DNA from: Streptomyces sp. McG3
GTDB taxonomy: Bacteria > Actinomycetota > Actinomycetes > Streptomycetales > Streptomycetaceae
Length of the DNA: 32,200 nt
NCBI RefSeq assembly: GCF_018619185.1
Contig: NZ_JAAXYC010000065.1
Coordinates: 1-32,200, forward strand
Reading direction: 5' to 3'
A program made the position numbers and the translations under genes. The notes beneath the pieces are model-generated. The model saw nothing but the letters and a program-made list of their open reading frames with translations. It was not told the origin of the DNA and made no database searches. This document shows positions 22,734 through 30,773 of the stretch, piece by piece (within the stretch, counting starts at the first letter, position 1; each line of letters starts with the position of its first letter).

Positions 22734-23309
22734 ATGGGTGTGACCCTGGCCAAGGGCGGCAATGTCTCCCTGTCGAAGGAGGCCCCCGGCCTGACCGCCG
22801 TGACGGTGGGGCTCGGCTGGGACGTACGGACCACGACCGGAGCCGATCACGACCTGGACGCCAGCGCGCTGCTGTGCTCCGAGGCGGGCAAGGTCCTCTC
22901 CGACGGCCATTTCGTCTTCTACAACAACCTCAACAGCCCCGACGGTTCTGTCCGCCACACCGGTGACAACCTGACGGGTGAGGGCGAGGGAGACGACGAG
23001 TCGGTCGAGGTCGACCTGTCGTCGGTGCCCACCGAGATCGCGAAGATCGTGTTCCCCGTCTCGATCCACGACGCCCAGAGCCGGGGCCAGAGCTTCGGTC
23101 AGGTGCGCAACGCGTTCATCCGCGTGGTGAACCGGGCCAACGGTGTCGAGCTCGCCCGCTACGACCTGAGCGAGGACGCCTCCACCGAGACCGCGATGGT
23201 CTTCGGCGAGCTGTACCGGCACGGCACCGAGTGGAAGTTCCGGGCCGTCGGCCAGGGTTACGCCTCCGGCCTGGCGGGCATCGCCTCGGACTACGGCGTC
23301 AACATCTGA
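22734..23309 (+). CDS. terD: TerD family protein
   Basis: 191 residues, the standard TerD length, opening MGVTLAKGGNVSLSKEAPGL. Calcium-binding motifs are visible: DHDLDASALL (residues about 38-47) and the conserved GDNLTGEGEGDDE stretch with HFVFYNNLNSPDGS before it. TerD proteins are cytoplasmic Ca2+-binding proteins named after tellurite resistance; in Streptomyces, with many copies, they are associated with stress and differentiation, so resistance should not be assumed. The ATG follows a strong GGAGGAAA. It is a single gene with its own palindrome and a sigma-R-like motif upstream. Confidence 0.95.
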   Translation: MGVTLAKGGNVSLSKEAPGLTAVTVGLGWDVRTTTGADHDLDASALLCSEAGKVLSDGHFVFYNNLNSPDGSVRHTGDNLTGEGEGDDESVEVDLSSVPTEIAKIVFPVSIHDAQSRGQSFGQVRNAFIRVVNRANGVELARYDLSEDASTETAMVFGELYRHGTEWKFRAVGQGYASGLAGIASDYGVNI

Positions 23310-23368
23310 CCGGACAGACCGGGTTCCGGCGATGTCACGCCCCACGCCGGTTGCGCGATCATGTCTCC

Positions 23369-23971
23369 ATGACCGACGACCACACCCATCACGTCCTGGA
23401 CTTCTTCACTCCGCGTGCGGCCGACTGGGACAGCCGGTTCCCCGACGACGGCCCCGCCTACGCCACCGCGGCCGGACTCCTCGGGCTGCGGCCCGGAGAT
23501 GCCGTGCTCGACGCGGGCTGCGGGACGGGGCGCGCGCTCCCCGCGCTGCGGGCCGCGGTCGGGCCGGAGGGCACGGTGCTGGGCGTCGACCTGACCCCGG
23601 CCATGCTGGAGGCCGCGGTGCGGGCGGGACGAGGGGACAGCGGGGCACTCGTCCGTGCCGACGTCGCGCGGTTGCCGCTGCGTGACGGAGTCCTGGACGC
23701 GGTGTTCGGAGCGGGACTGATCTCTCATCTGGCCCGCCCCGAGGCCGATGCGGCGGAACTCGCCCGCGTGGTCCGGCCGGGCGGGATCCTGGCTCTGTTC
23801 CACCCGATCGGCCGGGCCGCCCTCGCCGCACGCCAGGGACGGACCGTCACCGACGACGATCTGCGGGCCGAGCCCAGGCTGCGTGCGCTGCTGGCAGGTG
23901 CGGGGTGGCGGCTGGAGTCCTACACCGACGAGGACGACCGCTTTCTCGCGCTGGCCGTCAGGCAGGCTTGA
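23369..23971 (+). CDS. class I SAM-dependent methyltransferase
   Basis: 200 residues. Motif I is VLDAGCGTGRALPALR (about 46-61), motif II VLGVDLTPAMLEAA, and later VLDAVFGAGLISHL and ARVVRPGGILALFHP, the order found in UbiE/methyltransferase-11 enzymes. It transfers a methyl group from S-adenosylmethionine; the acceptor is unknown. ATG 23369 has no ribosome site, so the mRNA may be leaderless, or start with GATCAT as a -10-like element. It follows terD by 59 nt, so co-transcription with terD is also possible. Confidence 0.9.
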   Translation: MTDDHTHHVLDFFTPRAADWDSRFPDDGPAYATAAGLLGLRPGDAVLDAGCGTGRALPALRAAVGPEGTVLGVDLTPAMLEAAVRAGRGDSGALVRADVARLPLRDGVLDAVFGAGLISHLARPEADAAELARVVRPGGILALFHPIGRAALAARQGRTVTDDDLRAEPRLRALLAGAGWRLESYTDEDDRFLALAVRQA

Positions 23972-24067
23972 GGCCGAGGCACGGCCGGGCCCACCGTCGT
24001 ACGGAAAGCGTCGAAGCCAGGCGCCGTCGGGGCGGCCCCGCCCAGGATCCGGCCGGGGCACGTCGCG

Positions 24068-24973
24068 TCACTCGGCGGGTGACTGCGACGGCCGGCGGCC
24101 GGGAACCGGGCAGCCTCGGACGCCCGGCGTGGGGAACGTACCGAGCTCCGCGATCTCGTACCCGTTCGGATATCCCTTGATCTCGGGGTTCTGGCGCGCG
24201 TAGTGCGGCGTCCTCCGGGGCGGCAGGAGCCGGACGGCACCAGCCCGGAGCCGAAGTGCGCCCCTGGTCACTCCGCGTGCCACCGGCCCCGGGCGGCGGT
24301 AGCGGAACGCCCGGAGCAACGAGTCGTCCAGGAGCGCGAGGCTGGCGCCGCGCACCAGCGGGGCGAGGAGCGCCGGGTACCAGGACGCCATGAGCGCCAG
24401 GGTGGCGTCGGCTACCCGGCGGGCTCCTTCGTCCCAGCCGAAATGCTCGTGCTCGTAGGCATCGAGGACGCGCTCGAAGTCCTCGTAGGTCTCCGGAGCG
24501 TCCTTGATCCCCATATGAGCACCGAGCGTGCGGTAGTAGGCGGCGAAGGCGGCCCGCTCGTGGCAGCACAGACGTCGCCAGCCGAAGCTGTCCAGCCAGC
24601 GCTTCGGGGTGACGACGAACGTGCACAGGACGTAGCGCATGTCGTCGTCGCTGATGTCGTAGCTGCGGTGCATCCGGTTGATCCGGCGGACGGCGGTGCG
24701 GCCGTCGTCGGTGTCGAAGCCGTACTCCACCACCGTGTCGAGCAGCAGGGCGGTGTCGTCGTAGCGTTTCTGGGAGCGCTGCGTCAACTCCGCCGTCTCA
24801 TCCAGGAGTCGGCCGATGCTGGGCACGGCATAGGTGCGGTACAGGGCCAGTTCGAGGGCACGGGCGATGTCCCAGGGGAACTCGTGGGTGACGGTGAGAC
24901 GGTAGATCTCCAGGAAGTCCCGCTCGGGGTCCAGTCGCTGAATCTCTTTCAGCCGGTCATACCGCTTCACCAC
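24068..24973 (-). CDS. oxygenase MpaB family protein (DUF2236)
   Basis: 301 residues, helical, without a signal peptide. Family features: YRLTVTHEFPWDIARALELA near the start, RINRMHRSYDISDDDMRYVL, then FVVTPKRWLDSFGWRRLC and the His-containing stretch ERAAFAAYYRTLGAHMGI. The family includes heme oxygenases such as MpaB and latex-clearing protein; the substrate is unknown. GTG 24973 is chosen because GAGGGGG lies 5 nt upstream (the next GTG, 24970, is equally well placed). The C-terminal ~70 residues are Arg/Pro-rich. Confidence 0.82.
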   Translation of the reverse strand: MVKRYDRLKEIQRLDPERDFLEIYRLTVTHEFPWDIARALELALYRTYAVPSIGRLLDETAELTQRSQKRYDDTALLLDTVVEYGFDTDDGRTAVRRINRMHRSYDISDDDMRYVLCTFVVTPKRWLDSFGWRRLCCHERAAFAAYYRTLGAHMGIKDAPETYEDFERVLDAYEHEHFGWDEGARRVADATLALMASWYPALLAPLVRGASLALLDDSLLRAFRYRRPGPVARGVTRGALRLRAGAVRLLPPRRTPHYARQNPEIKGYPNGYEIAELGTFPTPGVRGCPVPGRRPSQSPAE

Positions 24974-25081
24974 GCTGTCCCCCTCATTCGGCCGGACGTC
25001 CAACCTTACGCGGAGGCCTCCCCGGGCCCTGTCCTTCGGCTTCCCCGCGCGCGAACGGGACGGGCGCGGCTCCGGTTCGCT

Positions 25082-25109
25082 CCTGCTCGTCGGGGCCTCG
25101 ACGAGCAGG
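25082..25109. repeat. perfect 11-bp inverted repeat in a divergent gap
   Basis: CCTGCTCGTCG (25082-25092), a 6-nt loop, CGACGAGCAGG (25099-25109). It lies between divergent genes starting at 24973 and 25176, so it is not at a gene end. It is followed at once by the AT-richer GGTTACCGAGTAGTTAGGG, which contains a -10-like TAGGGT. Confidence 0.6.
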
Positions 25110-25175
25110 TTACCGAGTAGTTAGGGTGCGCCGACGGACCAAGGGACGCCGGACCGGGCGATGAGGAGGCGGACG

Positions 25176-26057
25176 ATGAGGGATGGGGAGGACACCGTGG
25201 CCGGTGCGGACGATGCGGTCGCCGACGACGCGCTGCTGGTGCTGACCGCGATGATGCTGACGCCCGCACGGTTTCCCGGCGTGCTGGGGGACGACTACGT
25301 GGCGGCGTGCGGCGCGCTCGCGCTCGAACCGTACGAGGAGGGCTACGGGCTCGTCCTCGGGCAGGACGGGGACGGAGCCCGGTGGACCGTGGTCGTCGAG
25401 GACGCCTCCCAGGTGGCCGTCGCCATCGCCGCGTGGGACTGCGGTATGGAGCACGACCTCTCCCCCGACGAGCGCTCCATGGTGTGCGCGCTGCCGGGCT
25501 GGCCGATGGATCTGGCCGTCTCCGCGCCCGGTGTGCCGGATCCGCACGATCCGGAGATGGACGGGGAGGGCCCGGCACCGCTGACCCCTCCCGACGCGGA
25601 GGCCTGGGGCCCGGCGCAGCGACGGCTCGGGGCGGACGAGGTCGCCGCGCAGTGGTCGGTGTGGCGCGAGCAGCTCGACGAGGCGGGGCTCTCCCGACCG
25701 GGCGCCGGGGGAGAGTCGGCGAACGACGCGGGTGAGCAGGACAGCGGCATCGAGGGTGAACAGGACGGCGAGCCCTCGGCGCCCCCCCGGCACCCCGGTG
25801 TCCGCAGGGCCCTGGCGGAGGCGACCGCCTACACGAAGGCCCCGCCGCCGCCCGGGCGGATCCGTTCCTCGTACGCCTCGGCCGACGCGCGCACCCTGCG
25901 CGTCGACGGCCCGGGGTGGTCGATGGTGGCCCGGACCGATGACATCGCTCTGTTCCTGCTGGACGAGGAGCCCGGCACGGTCATTCCTGTCAGGCGTGGA
26001 GCCGCGCTGCCCGGACTGCTCGCGGCCCTCGACGGCTTGGCCGCCCGCCCCGCGTGA
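25176..26057 (+). CDS. conserved-looking protein of unknown function
   Basis: 293 residues, acidic, cytoplasmic. The N-terminal half (VADDALLVLTAMMLTPARFP, then WTVVVEDASQVAVAIAAWDC) looks alpha/beta. A middle region (about 175-220) is low-complexity and acidic (EQDSGIEGEQDGEPSAPPRH). The C-terminal part has WSMVARTDDIALFLLDEEPG. I do not recognise a family. ATG 25176 has GAGGAGG 6 nt upstream; GTG 25197 with GGGGAGG is a close rival. It is convergent with the 60-residue membrane-protein gene at 26090-26272. Confidence 0.7.
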   Translation: MRDGEDTVAGADDAVADDALLVLTAMMLTPARFPGVLGDDYVAACGALALEPYEEGYGLVLGQDGDGARWTVVVEDASQVAVAIAAWDCGMEHDLSPDERSMVCALPGWPMDLAVSAPGVPDPHDPEMDGEGPAPLTPPDAEAWGPAQRRLGADEVAAQWSVWREQLDEAGLSRPGAGGESANDAGEQDSGIEGEQDGEPSAPPRHPGVRRALAEATAYTKAPPPPGRIRSSYASADARTLRVDGPGWSMVARTDDIALFLLDEEPGTVIPVRRGAALPGLLAALDGLAARPA

Positions 26058-26089
26058 CATCCTCGCCGGTCACCCGGGGCGATCCGGGC

Positions 26090-26272
26090 TCAGCGCCCGA
26101 TCTGCTTGCGGTTGATCCTGCGGAGCCTGCGCCGCTGGGACGGGTCCAGCAGCAGATAGCCGGCCACGGGAACGCCGATCACGATCAGCAGCGCCCACCA
26201 GAATCCGATCAGGGGCCACAGGATGGCTGCCGCGAGCACTCCCCCGATAGCGACCTTCGCACCATTCGACAT
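26090..26272 (-). CDS. small two-helix membrane protein
   Basis: 60 residues: MSNGAKVAIGGVLAAAILWP and IGFWWALLIVIGVPVAGYLLL form two membrane helices, followed by a basic tail (PSQRRRLRRINRKQIG) that should face the cytoplasm. The ribosome site is strong (AAGGAGG, 8 nt). I recognise no function. A sigma-R-like promoter motif lies upstream. Confidence 0.75.
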   Translation of the reverse strand: MSNGAKVAIGGVLAAAILWPLIGFWWALLIVIGVPVAGYLLLDPSQRRRLRRINRKQIGR

Positions 26273-26314
26273 GGTCCACGCCTCCTTCGCGGCCGGCGCC
26301 GCTCCTGTTGTGTG

Positions 26315-26341
26315 AACGCGCCCGCGCGCCCTTACGTTCCC
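26315..26341 (-). promoter_or_regulatory. sigma-R-like promoter motif facing the 60-residue membrane protein
   Basis: Minus strand: GGGAAC (26341-26336), 18 nt, then GTT (26317-26315). The expected start near 26305 leaves a short leader with AAGGAGG before the ATG at 26272. Confidence 0.4.
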
Positions 26342-26352
26342 CGTCGGCCGCG

Positions 26353-27423
26353 CTATCGCAGCGGTTCGCCGACCTCGTGCATGTGCGACAGCGCCTGCCG
26401 GTAGGACTCGATCAGGCCGGTCTCCGCGTACGGCATGCCGATACCGGAGCAGTGCGCCCTGACCAGGGGCTGGGCGAGGCGCAGGTTGGGTCGGGGCATG
26501 CTCGGGAAGAGGTGGTGCTCGATCTGGTAGTTCAGCCCGCCGAGGAACCAGTCGGTCAGGACGGTGCCGCGTACGTTGCGCGAGGTCAGGACCTGTCGCT
26601 GGAGGTGACCCCAGCGCTCACCGTCGGGGTCCGGCATCTCCATCCCCTTGTGGTTCGGGGCGAAGGCCATCCCCAGGTGCAGGCCGAACAGCGCGTGCAG
26701 CACCAGCGCGAAGACGATCGCCTTGCCCGGGGTCAGCGTGCTGAGCAGCAGCGTCGCGTAGAGGGCGAAGTGCGCGGTCAGCAGCAGCCCCGAGACGACC
26801 CGCTCCCGGAGGGGCTGGCGGCGCAGGAACTGGAATCCGTAGATCTTCAGGGCGATGCCTTCGAGCAGGAGCATCGGGAAGAACAGCCGGGCCTGGTTCC
26901 TGGTGAGCCAGCGGGCGAACCCCTCACGCTGCGCCGCCTGTTTCTGGGTCCAGACCAGGGCGCCGACACCGACATCGGGGTCCTTGTCGATGTGGTTCGG
27001 GTTGGCGTGGTGGCGTACGTGCTTGTCGTTCCACCACGCCTCGTTCATACCGAGGAGCAGATTGGCGTGCACGAGGCCGATCAGCCTGCTCGTCCTGCGG
27101 TCGCCGGATATCTGGGCGTGCCCCGCGTCATGGGCGACGAAAGCCGTACGGGTCCAGAAGACCGCCAGCGGCAGGGTGAGGAGCAGGCTCCACCAGGTGT
27201 CGCCCAGCAGGACGAATCCGGTGATCACCGCGCCCAGGGCCGCCAGATTGGCTGCGATGCCGAGCACATACCGGTCCGTGCGGCGCTCCAGCAGACCCTG
27301 GTCCCGCACGGCGCGCAGCAGCGGCGCGAAGTCGCTTCCGGCGGCCGCCACGCGAACGTCGGCCGGGCGGTCCGGGCTGCTTTCGTCGGCGGGATCCGCA
27401 ACAGTGGCTGTCGCCTGGGGCAT
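26353..27423 (-). CDS. fatty acid desaturase (acyl-CoA/lipid type)
   Basis: 356 residues. The three histidine clusters of membrane di-iron desaturases are intact: HDAGH (98-102), HVRHHANPNH (135-144) and QIEHH (300-304). Membrane segments are near 56-72, 78-92, 215-232 and 236-252. QxxHH as the third cluster is the front-end/linoleoyl-CoA desaturase type. It introduces a double bond in fatty acyl chains using O2 and electrons from a separate ferredoxin or reductase, altering membrane fluidity. ATG 27423 has GGAG 5 nt upstream. It is divergent from the SNF2 gene. Confidence 0.92.
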   Translation of the reverse strand: MPQATATVADPADESSPDRPADVRVAAAGSDFAPLLRAVRDQGLLERRTDRYVLGIAANLAALGAVITGFVLLGDTWWSLLLTLPLAVFWTRTAFVAHDAGHAQISGDRRTSRLIGLVHANLLLGMNEAWWNDKHVRHHANPNHIDKDPDVGVGALVWTQKQAAQREGFARWLTRNQARLFFPMLLLEGIALKIYGFQFLRRQPLRERVVSGLLLTAHFALYATLLLSTLTPGKAIVFALVLHALFGLHLGMAFAPNHKGMEMPDPDGERWGHLQRQVLTSRNVRGTVLTDWFLGGLNYQIEHHLFPSMPRPNLRLAQPLVRAHCSGIGMPYAETGLIESYRQALSHMHEVGEPLR

Positions 27424-27533
27424 GACGTCTCCGGTCTCTGGAACATATGCGCTGACCTCATGGAACGTACGGACCGGGGGCGGGTGGGGGCCATGGCGCC
27501 ACCACCCTGGTTCCCCTGGGGCAGACCCCCGTG

Positions 27534-27563
27534 CCCGATGGTGGGGCTGGCTGCACCATCGGG
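27534..27563. promoter_or_regulatory. 10-bp inverted repeat in the SNF2 leader
   Basis: Perfect arms CCCGATGGTG (27534-27543) and CACCATCGGG (27554-27563) with a 10-nt loop. It lies just before the AGGAGAG upstream of GTG 27582 and could be an operator or attenuator. Confidence 0.5.
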
Positions 27564-27581
27564 ACCAGGAGAGAAGAAGAA

Positions 27582-30500
27582 GTGATACACGCCACATGGC
27601 CCTACGGCCTGTCGGCACTCGAAATGGAGTACCCTCGGCGACTCCGCCCACTAGTCAAATTTGAGGAATCTGACATCGCTGTGCACAGGCACCCTGCGGC
27701 AACGCCCTCCGAGATCGCCGAACTGGCTCGCTGCTCCGCGGTCTTCGTCCCCGCGGATCCAGCCCGGACCGGCAGGATCGCGTTCTGGAATCCGGACGGT
27801 AGCACCCCTTCCGACACTCCCGGGCCTTTGGCGGAGCTGACCGTCGTCGGGACCGACCTGCGACCCCGTTCGGTGACGGCGCGGTACCTCCCCGTGCGGG
27901 ACGCTCTGCCGGTCCTGACCCGGGCGCGGGCCGTCGCGGGGGCCTCACCCGCCACCGCCTTCTGGGGCGCCGCCGCGCTACTCGCTCTCCAGTTCGTCGC
28001 CCGCGGCCTCCTGTTGCCAGGGCTGAGCGGTACCGACCACGACGCCTGGCGGATCGGGCCGTTGAACGCCGACGACCTCGAACGGATCCGGGAACTGGCG
28101 GCGTCGATGCCGCCGACCGCCCACGCGACCCCCGTCCCGGACGAGGACGAAGGACAGTCGGACGGACCCGGCGGACCCGGAAGCACGGACGGCGCGGGCC
28201 TACCGGGCGGAGCCGGGGAGCGGGAACCGGCACGGAGTTCGACGAGCGGCGCCGTCGGCGAAACGTTGCTGCCCGAACCGGAGTGCCTGCTGCGCGCGTT
28301 CCTCGACGCAGTGGCCGACGCGATGCCCCGTACACCGGCCGCGGGGTTCGCCGCCGCAGGCCCCGCGTTCAGCTCCCAGCAGCCGCGACACCTGCCCGAG
28401 GGGCGTGCCTGGGCGGCCGATGTGGCGGCCGGTCACGACGCGGGCGTGCGGCTCTCGTTGCGTATCGAGGTCGCGGGTGTGACCTCGCAGCGGAGCGGCA
28501 CGGAGGCGGGCCCCGAAACCACCCCGGACCCCATGGGTCCGGGAGCGGTGGGGCCGGGGTCCGGTCCGGACCTGGCCGCGCCGTCGTTCCGTGCCGTGCT
28601 GCAGATCCACAGTGTCAGCGATCCCACCCTGGTCGCCGACGCGGCCGAGGTGTGGGCGGGCGACTCGCGGACCGCCGCCGCGTTCGGGCCACGGGCCCGG
28701 ATGGACGCCCTCCTCACCCTGCGTCGGGCCGCCCGCGCCTGGCCGCCCCTGGCGCCGTTGCTCTCCGCCGCGGTGCCGGACTCGGTGGAACCGGCCGACG
28801 AGGAGATCGCCGAGCTGCTCGGGTCCGCCTCGCGTGCCCTGGCCGCCGCCGGAGTGCAGGTGCACTGGCCCAGGGAACTGGCCGCCAGGAAGCTCACCGC
28901 GCGCGCCGTGATCGGCCCGGACGACCGGGACTCCGCAGAACGGGACTTCATGGACCGGGACGGCGTCGGGCAGGAGGACGGGGCACGGGGACGCCTCGCC
29001 GCGGACGTGCCCTCGTTCCTCTCCGCCGACGCACTGCTGTCGTTCGACTGGCGGTTCGCCCTCGGCGACCAGAAGCTGACCCGCGAGGAGCTGGACCGGC
29101 TCGCCGAGTCCACCAGGCCCATCGTGCGGCTGCGCGACCAGTGGGTGCTCATCGACCCCGAGGAGGCGCGCCGCGCCCGGAACACCCAGGACCGCAAGGT
29201 CACCCCGATCGACGCTCTCGGGGCGGTGCTGACCGGCTCGACGGAGGTGGACGGCCGGCGCGTCGAGGTGGCGGCGACCGGCTGGCTCCAGCGGTTGCGG
29301 GACCGGCTGGCCGACCCGGAGTCCGCCGCCCAGCAGTCGATCGGACAGCCGGAGACGCTCACCGCGACCTTGCGCGACTACCAGCTGCGCGGTCTGAACT
29401 GGCTGAACACGATGACCTCACTCGGCCTCGGCGGCTGCCTCGCCGACGACATGGGCCTCGGCAAGACGATCACGCTCATCGCCCTGCATCTGCACCGGCA
29501 GAGCGACCGTGACGCGGCCGGTCCGACGCTGGTGGTGTGCCCGACTTCGTTGATGGGCAACTGGCAGCGCGAGATCGAGAGGTTCGCGCCGGGCACCCCC
29601 GTACGCCGTTTCCACGGCGCGGCGCGTTCCCTGGACGGCCTGGTGGACGGCGAGTTCGTCCTGACGACGTACGGCACGATGCGCCTCGACGCGCCCCGGC
29701 TCGCCGCCGTGTCCTGGGGGATGGTCGTCATCGACGAGGCGCAGCACGTCAAGAACCCGCACTCGGCGACGGCCAAGCAGCTGCGGACCATCGGGGCCCG
29801 GGCCCGGGTCGCGCTCACCGGTACCCCCGTGGAGAACAACCTCTCCGAGCTGTGGGCGATCCTGGACTGGACGACGCCCGGTCTGCTCGGCCGGCTCGGC
29901 GCCTTCCGTACGCGGTACGCGGCAGCGGTCGAGAGCGGCAGCGACCCGGGCGCGGCCGAGCGACTCGCGGCGCTGGTGCGGCCGTTCCTGCTGCGCCGCC
30001 GGAAGTCCGATCCGGGGATCGCGCCGGAGCTGCCGCCGAAGACCGAGACCGACCGGGCCGTGTCGCTGACGCCGGAACAGACCGGCCTGTACGAGGCGGT
30101 GGTCCGCGAGACCCTGGCGGAGATTTCCGCCGCCGACGGCTTCGAGCGACGGGGGCTCGTGATGAAGCTGCTGACGGCGTTGAAGCAGATCTGCAACCAC
30201 CCGGCGCAGTACCTCAAGGAGGAACAGCCGCGGATCGCGGACCGGTCGGGGAAGGTCGAACTGCTGGACGAACTCCTGGACACGATCCTGGCCGAGCAGG
30301 GTTCCGTGCTGGTCTTCACGCAGTACGTGCAGATGGCCCGGCTGCTGGAGGAACACCTGGCCGCGCGCGGGGTGGACACGCAGTTCCTGCACGGCGGTAC
30401 GCCCGTGGCCCGGCGCGAGGAGATGGTGAACCGCTTCCAGGCGGGCGAGGCCCCGGTGTTCCTGCTGTCCCTCAAGGCGGCGGGCACCGGGCTCAACCTC

Positions 30501-30773
30501 ACCCGGGCCGGTCATGTCGTGCACTTCGACCGCTGGTGGAACCCGGCGGTCGAGGCGCAGGCGACGGACCGGGCGTACCGGATCGGCCAGACGCAGCCGG
30601 TACAGGTGCACCGGCTGATCGCCGAGGGCACGATCGAGGACCGGATCGCCGAGATGCTCGCCCGCAAGCAGGGGCTCGCGGACGCGGTGCTCGGCTCGGG
30701 CGAGGCCGCACTGACCGAACTGACCGATGCGGAACTGGCCGACCTGGTCGAGTTGCGAGGGGGCGCACGATGA
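27582..30773 (+). CDS. SNF2-family DEAD/DEAH-like helicase (with SNF2-associated domain)
   Basis: 1063 residues. The N-terminal ~460 residues are family-specific (CSAVFVPADPARTGRIAFWN near the start; low-complexity PGGPGSTDGAGLPGG near 200). The SNF2-associated (DUF3670-like) region is about 470-545 (SFDWRFALGDQKLTREELDR). The ATPase starts at motif I DDMGLGKT (about 622), with VIDEAQHVKN (DEAQ box, about 717), LTGTPVENNLSELW and the C-terminal helicase lobe ending in QATDRAYRIGQTQPV. It is an ATP-driven translocase on double-stranded DNA. The start is uncertain: GTG 27582 has only AGGAGAG 10 nt away, and GTG 27681 is an alternative. The stop overlaps the SWIM gene. Confidence 0.9.
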   Translation: MIHATWPYGLSALEMEYPRRLRPLVKFEESDIAVHRHPAATPSEIAELARCSAVFVPADPARTGRIAFWNPDGSTPSDTPGPLAELTVVGTDLRPRSVTARYLPVRDALPVLTRARAVAGASPATAFWGAAALLALQFVARGLLLPGLSGTDHDAWRIGPLNADDLERIRELAASMPPTAHATPVPDEDEGQSDGPGGPGSTDGAGLPGGAGEREPARSSTSGAVGETLLPEPECLLRAFLDAVADAMPRTPAAGFAAAGPAFSSQQPRHLPEGRAWAADVAAGHDAGVRLSLRIEVAGVTSQRSGTEAGPETTPDPMGPGAVGPGSGPDLAAPSFRAVLQIHSVSDPTLVADAAEVWAGDSRTAAAFGPRARMDALLTLRRAARAWPPLAPLLSAAVPDSVEPADEEIAELLGSASRALAAAGVQVHWPRELAARKLTARAVIGPDDRDSAERDFMDRDGVGQEDGARGRLAADVPSFLSADALLSFDWRFALGDQKLTREELDRLAESTRPIVRLRDQWVLIDPEEARRARNTQDRKVTPIDALGAVLTGSTEVDGRRVEVAATGWLQRLRDRLADPESAAQQSIGQPETLTATLRDYQLRGLNWLNTMTSLGLGGCLADDMGLGKTITLIALHLHRQSDRDAAGPTLVVCPTSLMGNWQREIERFAPGTPVRRFHGAARSLDGLVDGEFVLTTYGTMRLDAPRLAAVSWGMVVIDEAQHVKNPHSATAKQLRTIGARARVALTGTPVENNLSELWAILDWTTPGLLGRLGAFRTRYAAAVESGSDPGAAERLAALVRPFLLRRRKSDPGIAPELPPKTETDRAVSLTPEQTGLYEAVVRETLAEISAADGFERRGLVMKLLTALKQICNHPAQYLKEEQPRIADRSGKVELLDELLDTILAEQGSVLVFTQYVQMARLLEEHLAARGVDTQFLHGGTPVARREEMVNRFQAGEAPVFLLSLKAAGTGLNLTRAGHVVHFDRWWNPAVEAQATDRAYRIGQTQPVQVHRLIAEGTIEDRIAEMLARKQGLADAVLGSGEAALTELTDAELADLVELRGGAR

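Noticed and set aside
22734..23309. TerD as tellurite resistance
   Set aside because: A single terD without the ter operon; Streptomyces has many copies tied to other roles.
29537..30769. N-terminal extension of the SWIM frame into the helicase
   Set aside because: The real start is the ATG at 30770 with GAGGGGG and ATGA overlap; the extension is a shadow of the helicase gene.
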